DNA of 52,062 bases from Bacteroides sp. (GCA_014802535.1 JAAVCC010000014.1:138972-191033); one strand, 5' to 3'; shown: positions 25,188 to 34,119, counted from the first letter of the stretch. Notes: generated by a model not told the origin, from the sequence alone. Program-made: numbers and translations.

Positions 25188-26565
25188 AATCCTTTGCTAT
25201 GCCAGAAAGCATAGAGATTGCATATAGAGGGCAGATAGAGACTTTCCTAATTGCATTGTGATCTTCCTCATCAGTATAATCAAATAAACCGAAGTTTTCG
25301 AGAGAACATCTTATCGCATTTTCGATATGCTTTTCACGCATAAAAATCCATAGACTTTTCATGCCACCCTTTGTTCCGGCTTTTACTTCAATTGGTAGTA
25401 TTTTTCTTTCAAAGGGAATGATATAATCAATTTCGGCTTGAGCGTTTTTGGCTAAGCGTGTCCAATAATATAAATCTGAACGAATGTTTGGGCTCTGGTA
25501 TCGGAGTAATTCGAGTCCGGCGATTAGCTCGGCAAGTTGTCCACGGTTTACAAGGTTCGCTGTGTTTTCTGTAAGAATTTCGGTTGTTAACTCTGTTATA
25601 TTGCCGAGTGTCATTTTGAGAATACGAAGCATAATCCCGGAGTCAAATATAAGGAACTTGCGATACGTTTCATCGGCTTGACTACCTAAGGGAACGCCAT
25701 TAGCATCAGTACGAGTTACCGGCATACAAAGTCCGGCAAGCATTAACATGTCGAGTGCTTTTTTGATATCATTAGTTCGATAACCTCCGCCAACTTCTGA
25801 ATATGTAAATTTTTTACCGGTTTGAAAGGCTACGCTGCTAAGAGTCGCCCTAAGCAGATTTGGGTCAACCTTTTTTTTGTATTTTGAAAAATCGTCTTCA
25901 TAACTTACAAGTATATCATCTTGCAACTCTTGACAGTGAAGATAGTCGTGATTTGCGACCCAGCTTGCCACAACTTCGGGCATACCACCAACCAAAATAT
26001 AAGTTCTGAAAAGAGAAACCAGTTTTTCATGTAATGGTTCTGGAAGTGGAGTCTCAGATGATGCTTCGTTACGAGCTTTTATTAGAAGATCTTCCCCGTT
26101 AGCGTTCAAAAATTCGTCGAATGTCATGGGGTACATGAACATAGAATGAATTCTGCCAACTCCAAATGTAGGCAGTTCTTCCAATGCGAACTCGAGTAAA
26201 GATCCGGCTGCAATTACATGCAACCCGGGAAGCTCTTCTTTGAAAAATCGCAATGACATGATCGCTTCAGGGCACATTTGTATTTCATCAAAAAACAAAA
26301 GTGTCGTTCCTTCCTCTATAGGCTTGCCGCTTATTGCCGCAAGTTGGGAAACAATACGTCTAACATCAAGATTACTTGAAAAAACAGTATTGTATTCGGG
26401 TTGGCGTTCAAAGTTAATCTTGACAAATGATTCAAATGACTTTCCAAGATTATCAACAACTGTCGATTTGCCAACTTGTCTTGATCCTCTAAGAAGAATA
26501 GGTTTGCGCGTTGAACTGTCAGCCCATTCTCTTAATTTTATGTCTATTGCTCGTTTAAAATACAT
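25174..26565 (-). CDS. AAA+ ATPase with DUF4143 domain (module 1)
   Basis: A 463-residue protein of the COG1373/DUF4143 family, function unsettled. The N-terminal AAA+ domain has Walker A LLRGSRQVGKST (about 24-35), Walker B LLFFDEIQMCPEA (about 87-99) and sensor region LHVIAAGSLLEFAL. The C-terminal DUF4143 part has the pattern EIDYIIPFERKILPIEVKAG (about 392-411). This D...ExK layout is seen in PD-(D/E)xK nucleases. The family is patchy and often multicopy in Bacteroidales. Its promoter is unusually clear and a 33-bp-period repeat array begins just beyond the -33 element. It converges with the FAD gene. A mobile, defence-like or regulatory role is inference only. Confidence 0.88.
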   Translation of the reverse strand: MYFKRAIDIKLREWADSSTRKPILLRGSRQVGKSTVVDNLGKSFESFVKINFERQPEYNTVFSSNLDVRRIVSQLAAISGKPIEEGTTLLFFDEIQMCPEAIMSLRFFKEELPGLHVIAAGSLLEFALEELPTFGVGRIHSMFMYPMTFDEFLNANGEDLLIKARNEASSETPLPEPLHEKLVSLFRTYILVGGMPEVVASWVANHDYLHCQELQDDILVSYEDDFSKYKKKVDPNLLRATLSSVAFQTGKKFTYSEVGGGYRTNDIKKALDMLMLAGLCMPVTRTDANGVPLGSQADETYRKFLIFDSGIMLRILKMTLGNITELTTEILTENTANLVNRGQLAELIAGLELLRYQSPNIRSDLYYWTRLAKNAQAEIDYIIPFERKILPIEVKAGTKGGMKSLWIFMREKHIENAIRCSLENFGLFDYTDEEDHNAIRKVSICPLYAISMLSGIAKDFIEN

Positions 26566-26594
26566 CGGTTTGGTAATGGTTTATAAATCAAGCG

Positions 26595-26625
26595 CAAAGA
26601 TAGTGAATTTTGTTTTGAAAAACAA
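26595..26625 (-). promoter_or_regulatory. Promoter of DUF4143 ATPase 1
   Basis: Minus-strand TTG (26623-26625), a 20-base spacer and TATCTTTG (26595-26602) match the consensus exactly. The leader to the ATG at 26565 is about 25 bases. Confidence 0.82.
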
Positions 26626-26626
26626 C

Positions 26627-26750
26627 TTTTGTGTAAAAATCCAAACATTTAAAACGGCAAATTTTGCAAAAATCCAAACATTTAAAATGATATTTTATGT
26701 AAAAAAACAAACATTTAAATCGGCGAATTTTGCAAAAATCCAAACATTTA
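26627..26750. repeat. 33-bp direct repeat array upstream of DUF4143 ATPase 1
   Basis: The 10-mer CAAACATTTA occurs at 26642, 26675, 26708 and 26741, exactly 33 bases apart. Units 1 and 3 are nearly identical over all 33 bases, ending TTTTGCAAAAATC. Unit 2 ends TTTTATGTAAAAAAA, and a half unit (TTTTGTGTAAAAATC) precedes unit 1. Unit 4 is truncated after the 10-mer. The array begins within a few bases of the ATPase -33 element and stops before the rprY terminator. Confidence 0.92.
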
Positions 26751-26776
26751 GACTTAAATCTGACTCGTATTAATAC

Positions 26777-26808
26777 AATAAAAGCCTCCGGATTGGGAGG
26801 CTTTTATT
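26777..26808. terminator. Rho-independent terminator after rprY
   Basis: AATAAAAGCCTCC (26777-26789) pairs perfectly with GGAGGCTTTTATT (26796-26808) around a 6-base loop. Read leftward it follows the rprY stop by 18 bases; A/T flanks make it bidirectional. Confidence 0.88.
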
Positions 26809-26826
26809 GTGTTATGAGAGGGGCGT

Positions 26827-27534
26827 TTATTTTGCAGCTTCAGCTTCGGGAGCGATGAGCTTGTATCCTTTGCCATGGATGTTGATAATCTCGATCGAAG
26901 GATCATCTTTAAGATGTTTACGAAGTTTGGTGATGTAAACATCCATTGAACGAGCGTTAAAGTAGTTGTCGTCAATCCAGATAGTTTTGAGTGCAAAGTT
27001 ACGCTCAAGAATTTCGTTGATATGAGAGCAGAGAAGGCTGAGAAGCTCCGACTCTTTGGTGGTAAGTTTGGTGACGCGGTCGCCAATCATCAACACCTGT
27101 TTCTGGGTGTCAAATGTGAACTTGCCAATTTTATACATTGTGATTTCTTTACCTTTTTTGCCTCTTACGCGACGAAGGATTGCTTCAATACGGAATACCA
27201 ATTCTTCAATAGAGAAAGGTTTGGTGATATAATCGTCGGCACCGATTTTAAAGCCTTCAAGAATGTCTTCTTTCAATGCTTTGGCTGTTAAGAAAATGAT
27301 AGGTACTTCGCTGTTAACGGTGCGAATTTCTTGGGCGAGAGTGAAGCCATCTTTTTTAGGCATCATCACGTCAAGAAGACAAATGTCATATTTGCCTTTC
27401 ACAAATGCTTTGTAGCCGCTTTCACCATCGGCAAAAAGGTCGGCGTTGAAGCCTTTCGCTTGGAGATATTCTCTGAGTAGCATGCCAAGATATTCATCAT
27501 CTTCGCAAAGCAGAATACGAACGCGTTCTTCCAT
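26827..27534 (-). CDS. rprY: OmpR-family response regulator RprY
   Basis: A 235-residue response regulator closely resembling Bacteroides RprY. Its receiver domain (1-120) has the acidic pocket CEDDEY, phospho-acceptor Asp55 in CLLDVMMPKKDG, Thr/Ser switch region IIFLTAK, and Lys105 in DYITKPFS. The winged-helix DNA-binding domain (about 132-228) ends with ARSMDVYITKLRKHLKDD and NIHGKGYKLI. RprY controls envelope and stress genes in Bacteroides and Porphyromonas. It lies 7 bases after rprX, the cognate kinase gene, and is closed by a strong terminator. Confidence 0.93.
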   Translation of the reverse strand: MEERVRILLCEDDEYLGMLLREYLQAKGFNADLFADGESGYKAFVKGKYDICLLDVMMPKKDGFTLAQEIRTVNSEVPIIFLTAKALKEDILEGFKIGADDYITKPFSIEELVFRIEAILRRVRGKKGKEITMYKIGKFTFDTQKQVLMIGDRVTKLTTKESELLSLLCSHINEILERNFALKTIWIDDNYFNARSMDVYITKLRKHLKDDPSIEIINIHGKGYKLIAPEAEAAK

Positions 27535-27541
27535 AATAGTC

Positions 27542-29071
27542 TCAGTTTTTTGTTATTGGTAATGTTATTATAAATTTTGTTCCTTGATTAAATTCGCTTT
27601 CAACCTTGATTTCGCCTTTGAAGGCTTGAATCATTTTTTCAACGTAGGCAAGCCCAAGCCCAAAGCCTTTGACATCGTGTCTGTTGCCGGTTGATACGCG
27701 ATAGAATTTTTCAAATATTCGCTTGATATCTTCTTTCTTGATTCCGATACCGTTGTCCGATACTACAATTTCAAGTCGGTTCCCCGAAATGTCGCGGGTC
27801 GTGACATTCAGTTGTAGCGGACGGTCTTCCTGACGATATTTCACAGCGTTGTCAAGAAGATTGAATATTACGTTTGTAAAGTGCATCTCGTCAACCATGA
27901 TTGTTGAATCGGTTGCATTAAGCGATGCTGTTAGATTTCCGCCATAACGTTCAACTTTAAGCTTAAATGTCTTGGTGATGTTTTCAATCGCATGATTTGC
28001 ATCGACATCTTGAAGTCTAAGCGACGATTTATGTCGGTCAAACATCGACATTTGAAGCACCTTTTCAACCTGGAAACGGAGTCGTTTTGTCTCGTCCATT
28101 ATGACGGTTGATATATGTTGAAGCATTGTTGGCGATTTTCTGACTGTGTCGTCGTTCAACATTTGAGCAGCCAGCGAAATTGACGATATAGGGGTCTTGA
28201 ATTCGTGGGTCATGTTGTTGATAAAATCGTTTTTCATTTCGGTCAGTTTCTTCTGACGGAATGCTATAACGATTGTATAGACAAATGTGCAGAACAAAAT
28301 GAACGTAAAGATAAACGTTGGAATTATCAGTTTGATTGACGACAACAAGAATTTATGTTTGTCAGGAAAATATACCTTTAAGTAATTGATGCGGGGTGCC
28401 GGGTCGTTTGGAAAAAGAGTTTGCACAAACATATTGTTGTCGCCGCGTAAAAGGCTCGTAAATCCGGCAGTTGTATAGACATTGCGTCCGCTTTTGTTAA
28501 CAATGGCAAATTCAAAGGGAAGGTCTATGCCGTTGTTTTCAAATTCGTTTTTGAGATAGCGGCGCACGGTCGTTGAGTCGGCGCGTTCTTCAATCGGGCG
28601 GTTTGACGATTGAGTTATGATGCTCAAAATTAACTGGTCGGTGAGCCCTTTATGATAAAGATATTGACCTTTCAGCACCTCTTGCATTGATTTATAATGG
28701 TCGAGAACTCCGTTGGTCGGACTTTGAAGGCGCACGATGTTTTCAGCATCACCCTTGATTGATAGGTCGGTTTCAATACCGCTTTTGGTTGTGAAACGTA
28801 GTGTCACACCGTCAACTTGGGGCGGTGTGCCGGCATATTCGGCATATGTTGTTCCAACCTGTAATTTGTCAATCTCTTTGTCAAAATAGTGGCTTGTTTC
28901 GTCCTTGACGAGCATTTGTGTAACAGAATACAGGCTGCGTTTGACACTTTCGGCAAACTGATCGTCACGCATTTTGATCATGTTTTCCATATACATGATC
29001 TGCATGTAGAGCAGCCCGGCAAATGTCAGTGCCATTATCACTGTCAGCAACCAAATGGTCGATTTTTTCAT
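27542..29071 (-). CDS. rprX: Sensor histidine kinase RprX
   Basis: A 509-residue membrane histidine kinase. Helices at about 7-26 and 246-270 enclose a periplasmic sensor of about 220 residues with no recognised ligand motif. The kinase core has H-box NDFINNMTHEFKTPISSISL (phospho-His at about 290), N-box NVIFNLLDNAVKYR, G1 VVSDNGIGIKKED, F-box IFEKFYR and G2 VKGFGLGLAYVEKM. It would phosphorylate RprY. The pair shares a promoter at 29208-29239, about 135 bases upstream of the ATG. Confidence 0.93.
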   Translation of the reverse strand: MKKSTIWLLTVIMALTFAGLLYMQIMYMENMIKMRDDQFAESVKRSLYSVTQMLVKDETSHYFDKEIDKLQVGTTYAEYAGTPPQVDGVTLRFTTKSGIETDLSIKGDAENIVRLQSPTNGVLDHYKSMQEVLKGQYLYHKGLTDQLILSIITQSSNRPIEERADSTTVRRYLKNEFENNGIDLPFEFAIVNKSGRNVYTTAGFTSLLRGDNNMFVQTLFPNDPAPRINYLKVYFPDKHKFLLSSIKLIIPTFIFTFILFCTFVYTIVIAFRQKKLTEMKNDFINNMTHEFKTPISSISLAAQMLNDDTVRKSPTMLQHISTVIMDETKRLRFQVEKVLQMSMFDRHKSSLRLQDVDANHAIENITKTFKLKVERYGGNLTASLNATDSTIMVDEMHFTNVIFNLLDNAVKYRQEDRPLQLNVTTRDISGNRLEIVVSDNGIGIKKEDIKRIFEKFYRVSTGNRHDVKGFGLGLAYVEKMIQAFKGEIKVESEFNQGTKFIITLPITKN

Positions 29072-29207
29072 AGAGTTGTTGTCCTTTACTGCGTTGGGCA
29101 GTGAAATTTAATTTAATAAAAATTTATATTTATTATATTAACAATTAAAATCCGTGAATGGTTGACTTGGATTTTTATTTTTAATTGCTTGTTTTAACAA
29201 TTCGCGT

Positions 29208-29239
29208 CAAAATTAACATAAAAATGTGAATTAGGCAAA
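29208..29239 (-). promoter_or_regulatory. Promoter of rprX-rprY
   Basis: Minus-strand TTTG (29236-29239) and TAATTTTG (29208-29215) lie 20 bases apart. The leader to rprX is about 130 bases and very AT-rich; no further structure was recognised in it. Confidence 0.7.
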
Positions 29240-29277
29240 TTTTTCTCGATAATTCTATATTTTATGTGTTCCGATTG

Positions 29278-30696
29278 TTAATTTTCATCTTCATCCTCAT
29301 CGCTCGCTTCGGGCAGAGTTTTATGTAGTAGCAAGTAACCGCCGATTCCGGCAACAAGCGAACCAACGACAATTCCGAGTTTTGCCATGTCGAGCAATCG
29401 TGCCCCGTCGATAGTCGAGCTGTCAAACGACAGGTTTGCGATGAACAGCGACACCGTAAATCCGATACCTCCTAGCACGGCGATTGATGCTATCATTTTC
29501 CAGTTTGACCGTTCGGGCATCGGCGCGAATTTAAATTTGACTGTTAGATATGAGAAAATGAATATTCCTAAGAATTTACCAACTACCAAACTAATGATTA
29601 TGGCGAGCGATAGTCCCGAGAAGATGGCGAGCGGTTGAATGTCAAGCAGATATATTCCGGCATTGGCAAATGCAAATAGCGGAACGATAAGGTAGTTGAC
29701 CACCGGGTGTAATGAGTCTTCAAGATCTTGAAGTGGTGAGATGACTTTGTCTGACGCCGACTCAATCTCTTTGAGATGGTCCATTTGATCGTGGGTGAGA
29801 ATTGTGCGGGCGTGGAGAGCCGCATCATCTTCCTGTTTGAAATGTCCGATCTCACGACGTATTATCTTAATGTATTTTACCGGAGCATAAACCGGCACTG
29901 CAGGTACGCAAAATGCTACCAATACGCCGGCTATTGTCGGATGAACACCTGAGTTGAGGAATAGGAACCACACAACGCCACCGATCAAAAAATAAAACAT
30001 TTTTGATTGTATGCCAAATCTGCCACCAAAATATAAAACGAGTAACAACACTAATGCATAGACAAGAAACATCGCTTGAATATGACCTGAATAGAATGCT
30101 GCAATAACGATGATGCCACCGATATCATCTACGACTGCAAGTGTTGTTAAAAATATTTTCAGTGAGATTGGCACTCGGCTGCCGAGCATTCCGAGTATGC
30201 CAAGTGAAAATGCAATATCTGTTGCCATTGGGATTGCTGCTCCGTCAAGATAGTCGCTTCCGTGTCCCATGCAGAAAAATATCAAGACCGGTACAGCCAT
30301 GCCGCCGATTGCTGCAATGATAGGCAACAATGCCTGACGTATCGATGCTAATTCGCCTACCAGCACTTCTCGTTTAATCTCCAATCCGATTGTAAAAAAG
30401 AAGATTGCCATCAATGCATCATTAATAAACTGTAAAACTGTCATCGGATGCCCGTCATGGCTGAATATATTGAAATCTCCAACCTGGAGTCTTATCTCTT
30501 GATTCCAAAAATCAAAATACAGGTTGTTCAACCCCGGGATATTTGCAACGATTAATGCGAGTAAGGTTGCAACAATCAACACGTTTCCTCCCGATGCGTA
30601 ATGACGCAAGGTTTGACGTGCCGAATAAAATACACGATGAATTCCGTGTCGGTTTTCATTAAGTTCTGTTTCGTGGCTGATTGTTTGATGAGACAT
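29278..30696 (-). CDS. nhaA: Na+/H+ antiporter NhaA
   Basis: A 472-residue inner-membrane antiporter for Na+ export and pH homeostasis. Key family regions are FFFTIGLEIKREVLVGEL (helix II), PMATDIAFSLGILGMLG (the conserved ATD aspartate), and LTTLAVVDDIGGIIVIA, which contains the paired transport aspartates. C-terminal helices include IASIAVLGGIGFTVSLFI. It is about 80 residues longer than the E. coli protein. Most of the excess is a charged insert (about 280-340, HFKQEDDAALHARTILTHDQ onward) between the two helical halves, plus an acidic C-terminal tail. No clear promoter was found in the 220-base divergent gap to rpmE2. Confidence 0.94.
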   Translation of the reverse strand: MSHQTISHETELNENRHGIHRVFYSARQTLRHYASGGNVLIVATLLALIVANIPGLNNLYFDFWNQEIRLQVGDFNIFSHDGHPMTVLQFINDALMAIFFFTIGLEIKREVLVGELASIRQALLPIIAAIGGMAVPVLIFFCMGHGSDYLDGAAIPMATDIAFSLGILGMLGSRVPISLKIFLTTLAVVDDIGGIIVIAAFYSGHIQAMFLVYALVLLLVLYFGGRFGIQSKMFYFLIGGVVWFLFLNSGVHPTIAGVLVAFCVPAVPVYAPVKYIKIIRREIGHFKQEDDAALHARTILTHDQMDHLKEIESASDKVISPLQDLEDSLHPVVNYLIVPLFAFANAGIYLLDIQPLAIFSGLSLAIIISLVVGKFLGIFIFSYLTVKFKFAPMPERSNWKMIASIAVLGGIGFTVSLFIANLSFDSSTIDGARLLDMAKLGIVVGSLVAGIGGYLLLHKTLPEASDEDEDEN

Positions 30697-30810
30697 AATG
30701 AGTATGAATTTTGGTTACAATTATATTATTTTTAACAAATCAATAACCGTGTTTGTTTCCTCGTTTTTCAGAAAAATATTGACGTCATTTCAAAAAATAG
30801 TCTCTAATGT

Positions 30811-30841
30811 TTTGCCAATTAAAGAATTATGCGTAAATTTG
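30811..30841 (+). promoter_or_regulatory. Promoter of rpmE2
   Basis: TTTG (30811-30814), a 19-base spacer and TAAATTTG (30834-30841). The leader of about 70 bases could accommodate autoregulation, but I see no defined L31 site. Confidence 0.8.
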
Positions 30842-30917
30842 CACGCCATTACGATAGGATGCCTTACCAGCATTCGCTCTAAAGCTTTGATAATAAAAAA
30901 ATTATACAAATACAACA

Positions 30918-31172
30918 ATGAAAAAAGATATCCATCCTTCAAATTATCGCGAAGTGGTTTTCAAAGATATGTCTAACGACGAAATCTTCATCACTCGCTC
31001 AACTGTAGCAGCCAAGGAAACAATCGAAGTTGATGGCGTTACTTACCCTCTGGTAAAACTCGAAATCACCAGCTCGTCTCACCCTTTCTTTACCGGTAAA
31101 CAGAAACTCGTTGACACCGCCGGTCGTGTTGATAAGTTCATGAGCCGTTATGGTGAACGTCGCAAAAAATAA
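30918..31172 (+). CDS. rpmE2: 50S ribosomal protein L31 type B
   Basis: An 84-residue ribosomal protein of the large subunit. [20 protein letters not shown] and [28 protein letters not shown] are diagnostic for L31. It lacks the CxxC zinc motif of type A, so it is the zinc-independent type B form (C- paralogue), the usual L31 in Bacteroidales. It is monocistronic, with its own promoter and a strong terminator. Confidence 0.97.
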   Translation: MKKDIHPSNYREVVFKDMSNDEIFITRSTVAAKETIEVDGVTYPLVKLEITSSSHPFFTGKQKLVDTAGRVDKFMSRYGERRKK

Positions 31173-31199
31173 TTTGAGCTTAATTTTATAGCTATAAAC

Positions 31200-31231
31200 C
31201 CCGTGATTCTTTGAGTCACGGGATTTTTTTT
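31200..31231 (+). terminator. Rho-independent terminator of rpmE2
   Basis: CCCGTGATTC (31200-31209) pairs with GAGTCACGGG (31213-31222) with one T-G wobble and a TTT loop. An eight-T tract follows at 31224-31231. Confidence 0.92.
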
Positions 31232-31279
31232 ACCCCATTAGGCTAATTATAATAAATTATACCTGTTTGCCTAAAAGTA

Positions 31280-31311
31280 CGAGAGGCGATGCAATCGAGC
31301 ATCGCCTCTCG
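31280..31311 (-). terminator. Hairpin after the HtrA protease gene
   Basis: CGAGAGGCGATGC (31280-31292) pairs perfectly over 13 bp with GCATCGCCTCTCG (31299-31311), loop AATCGA. Leftward it is followed by TACTTTTAGG, a modest U-tract, about 30 bases after the protease stop. Confidence 0.75.
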
Positions 31312-31339
31312 CCAATCATTTATGAGAAGTCGCTTTTAA

Positions 31340-32875
31340 TTAATCTTCAAGACCTACCGCATAGTAAACTTTACGTTTGGGATTAGAGGGATAAACACCG
31401 GTGATAAACATCACTTTGTCATAGCCTGATGTGTCAGACATGATCGCACGGTAAATCTTTTGAACATCGTCGCCTGATGTTACGCGCGAGTTGTTGATGT
31501 CGAGGATGATGAATCCGTCTTTTATGCCGGCTTGCTTGAATTTTCCGTTAGCTACATCTGTAACTTGTACACCGTTGCTGATTTCAAGTTTCTTTAGCAA
31601 ATCTTTGTTAGCTCCTTTTAGTGTACATCCAAGTTCGGCAAAGTTGCCTGCACGTGTAACTGCTGTATTTCCAGCCGAGTTGCGGAAGGTCACTGTGGTA
31701 GCTTCACGTTTGTTGTCGCGATAGTATGTTATCGTTGCCTTGTCGCCGGGGCGGAGTTTGGCAATTTCTTCTTGAAGCTGAGCGGTATTTCCGGTCGGAG
31801 CTCCATCAATAGCTGTAATGATATCTCCTTCTTTGAGTCCGGCTTCAAAGGCTGCACTTCGATCTTCAACTTTGCCAACATATATACCCGAGGTTACGGC
31901 TGTGATGCCTTTCTCTTTGGCGAGTTCGGGCGACAGTTCACTGAATGCGATACCAAGATATGCGCGCTGTACAACTCCATATTGTTTAATGTCGGTTACA
32001 ACTTTCTTTACAATAGATGTCGGGATTGCAAATGAGTAACCGGCAAAGTTACCTGTGTGAGAATAGATGGCTGCATTGATACCGACAAGCTCTCCGCGAA
32101 GATTGACGAGCGCGCCTCCCGAGTTGCCCGGATTGACTGCCGCATCGGTTTGAATAAACGATTCAATTCCGTTAGATGCGCCGTGGGTCAATGCTGATAC
32201 GTTACGAGCTTTTGCGCTTACAATTCCTTTGGTAACGGTTGATGTGAAACCAAAGGGATTGCCGACCGCAAGCACCCATTCGCCAACTCGTATGTCCTCT
32301 GAATTTCCGATGGGGATAACGTGGAGATCGTCGGCATCGATTTTGATAAGTGCAAGGTCGGTTGTAGGGTCTGAACCGATTACCTTTGCTGTGAAATTAC
32401 GATTGTCGTTGAGGGTGACGTCAAGGCGCTCGGCACCTTCGATTACGTGGTGGTTGGTAACGATATATCCGTCTTTACTCAGAATAACCCCTGAACCAAG
32501 TCCCATCTGGCGCTCGCGGGGTTGTTCTTGTTGTTGCTGTCGGCGTTGATGGTTTCCGTTACCGCCAAAGAAAAATTCAAAGAATGGGTCAGAAAACGGT
32601 GACATCTCATTTCCATTCTGTGAGTAACCGCGAGGTGTGGCGTAACTTTTAATGCTGACAACTCCGTTGACAGTTGACTCTGATGCGTTGACAAAGTCTG
32701 ACGGTTCATCAGGCATTGATGCCGCTACGGTATATAATGAACCGGAATTGCTTTTTTCGGTCAGTAAATATGTCCCGGTTTTGGGAGCGGTCGAACCGAC
32801 AACAAAGGTTGTCGCCAGTGATGATGATATTGCCACACCGGCTGCGATTAGTGATATTTTCAGATTGTTATTCAT
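31340..32875 (-). CDS. Do/HtrA-family periplasmic serine protease
   Basis: A 511-residue chaperone-protease for misfolded envelope proteins (DegP/DegQ type). It has a signal anchor at 7-27, a Gln/Arg-rich linker (about 108-122), and a trypsin-like domain with the catalytic triad in order: His in VTNHHVIEG, Asp in TTDLALIKID, Ser in VNPGNSGGALVN. Two PDZ domains follow: the first from about 295 (YLGIAFSEL, GLKEGDIITAIDG), the second from about 410 (LGCTLKG, GFIILDINNSRV). It has its own promoter (32951-32981) and terminator. Whether it is DegP-like or DegQ-like cannot be told. Confidence 0.94.
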   Translation of the reverse strand: MNNNLKISLIAAGVAISSSLATTFVVGSTAPKTGTYLLTEKSNSGSLYTVAASMPDEPSDFVNASESTVNGVVSIKSYATPRGYSQNGNEMSPFSDPFFEFFFGGNGNHQRRQQQQEQPRERQMGLGSGVILSKDGYIVTNHHVIEGAERLDVTLNDNRNFTAKVIGSDPTTDLALIKIDADDLHVIPIGNSEDIRVGEWVLAVGNPFGFTSTVTKGIVSAKARNVSALTHGASNGIESFIQTDAAVNPGNSGGALVNLRGELVGINAAIYSHTGNFAGYSFAIPTSIVKKVVTDIKQYGVVQRAYLGIAFSELSPELAKEKGITAVTSGIYVGKVEDRSAAFEAGLKEGDIITAIDGAPTGNTAQLQEEIAKLRPGDKATITYYRDNKREATTVTFRNSAGNTAVTRAGNFAELGCTLKGANKDLLKKLEISNGVQVTDVANGKFKQAGIKDGFIILDINNSRVTSGDDVQKIYRAIMSDTSGYDKVMFITGVYPSNPKRKVYYAVGLED

Positions 32876-32950
32876 GTTTGTTAATTGTTAAATCGATGAA
32901 TTGATTAAGTTAAAATTCTACTTAAATTGGTTGGTTTTTAACATTTGACG

Positions 32951-32981
32951 CAAAAATAATACTTTGGTTTAATACTCACAA
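32951..32981 (-). promoter_or_regulatory. Promoter of the HtrA protease gene
   Basis: Minus-strand TTG (32979-32981), a 20-base spacer and TATTTTTG (32951-32958). The leader is about 70 bases. Confidence 0.65.
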
Positions 32982-33100
32982 TAGAACTTGTCGTAAATTA
33001 TATTTAATTAAATGTTGAGGTTCATTTTGCTACATTTTTTGATAAAAAATCTGTGAAAATTAGATAATACCGTTTAATCATGTCAAAAATCATGCCATAA

Positions 33101-33132
33101 TTTGGAAAACGTCTGACATTATCTTAATTTTG
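33101..33132 (+). promoter_or_regulatory. Promoter of the NlpC/P60 lipoprotein gene
   Basis: TTTG (33101-33104), a 20-base spacer and TAATTTTG (33125-33132). The leader contains AAACCAATCATT (33165-33176), also present in both units of the repeat at 2988-3395. Confidence 0.8.
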
Positions 33133-33186
33133 TATCTACAACATTTTGTTACTCGATTTTAGTCAAACCAATCATTTAGGTTTTAT

Positions 33187-34119
33187 ATGATTTATAGCGG
33201 ACGATTTTTAAAAACTGTATTGATATTTTTTGTTACAATTCTGATGTTGACAGGTTGTAAACCTGCCCGACAGTTTGCGTCCGATCCGATATATGATATG
33301 GGGCGTTATCGCACTACCACCATAAAAACGTCAGATAAAAAATCGACAACGAACGTTGCCAAAGAAAATAAGACAATGGTCACAAAGCTTGATCCATCGG
33401 CTTCGGCTCTTGTTGCCGAGGCAAAAAAATGGATTGGCACTCCCTATCGTTATGGCGGACACTCGCGTTCCGGAACTGACTGCTCGGGATTTATAATGGA
33501 GGTTTTTCGTGCGGCTGTCAACATTGAGTTGCCTCGCACATCAAAAGAACAACATAAAAATTCTACACGCATCGACGCTAAGCAACTCGAAGTCGGCGAC
33601 CTTGTGTTTTTTGCCACAAGCGGTAGCAGTGGTGGCGTGAGCCATGTCGGATTGTATATCGGCGACAATAACATGATTCATGCATCGACTTCACGAGGGG
33701 TGATGATTAGCGGACTCAGTGAAAACTACTGGGTGAAAAACTATCATAGTGCAGGACGAGTGGCCAAGTTTAAAAACATAACAGTCAAGTCAACTCCGGC
33801 TCAGGCTGCTCCGGCTCCTCAAGCAAAACCGACTCAACAGGCATCCGCTCCGGCAAAATCGACGTCGGCAAAAACTGCATCAACAAAAACGACATCAGCT
33901 ACGACTCGTGCAGCCGAAGTTAAAGCTGCTGTCAAGGCCAAGGTCAAAAAAGAGGCAAAAAAACAAGTTGAGAAAAAGGCTAAAACTAAAGCCAAACGCA
34001 CAAAATCTACTCCCGTTAAAAACGCAAAAGCCGTTCCCATTCAATCAAATACTCCTCCTAAAAATGCGGTTGAGGTTTCTCATACCGATATCGACAAAGT
34101 AATGCCTATATATAATTAA
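33187..34119 (+). CDS. NlpC/P60-family cell-wall hydrolase lipoprotein
   Basis: A 310-residue predicted lipoprotein with signal FLKTVLIFFVTILMLTGC and lipobox Cys24. The NlpC/P60 endopeptidase domain (about residues 75-195) has IGTPYRYGGHSRSGTDCSGF with catalytic Cys. The His is in GVSHVGLYIGDN, and the third polar residue region is MIHASTSRGV. It would cut peptide stems in peptidoglycan at the outer-membrane inner face. The final ~115 residues are a low-complexity Ala/Thr/Ser/Pro then Lys/Ala-rich tail (AAVKAKVKKEAKKQ and similar), strongly basic and unusual for the family. It is monocistronic from a strong promoter. Confidence 0.9.
   Translation: MIYSGRFLKTVLIFFVTILMLTGCKPARQFASDPIYDMGRYRTTTIKTSDKKSTTNVAKENKTMVTKLDPSASALVAEAKKWIGTPYRYGGHSRSGTDCSGFIMEVFRAAVNIELPRTSKEQHKNSTRIDAKQLEVGDLVFFATSGSSGGVSHVGLYIGDNNMIHASTSRGVMISGLSENYWVKNYHSAGRVAKFKNITVKSTPAQAAPAPQAKPTQQASAPAKSTSAKTASTKTTSATTRAAEVKAAVKAKVKKEAKKQVEKKAKTKAKRTKSTPVKNAKAVPIQSNTPPKNAVEVSHTDIDKVMPIYN

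Noticed and set aside
26627-26750. CRISPR array
   Set aside because: Units are contiguous 33-bp direct repeats without unique spacers, and no cas gene is present.
26240-26773. Plus-strand open frame of 177 codons with an 11-residue peptide repeat
   Set aside because: Most of it is antisense to ATPase 1. The peptide repeat is simply the 33-base DNA repeat read in frame, with AT-driven codon use.
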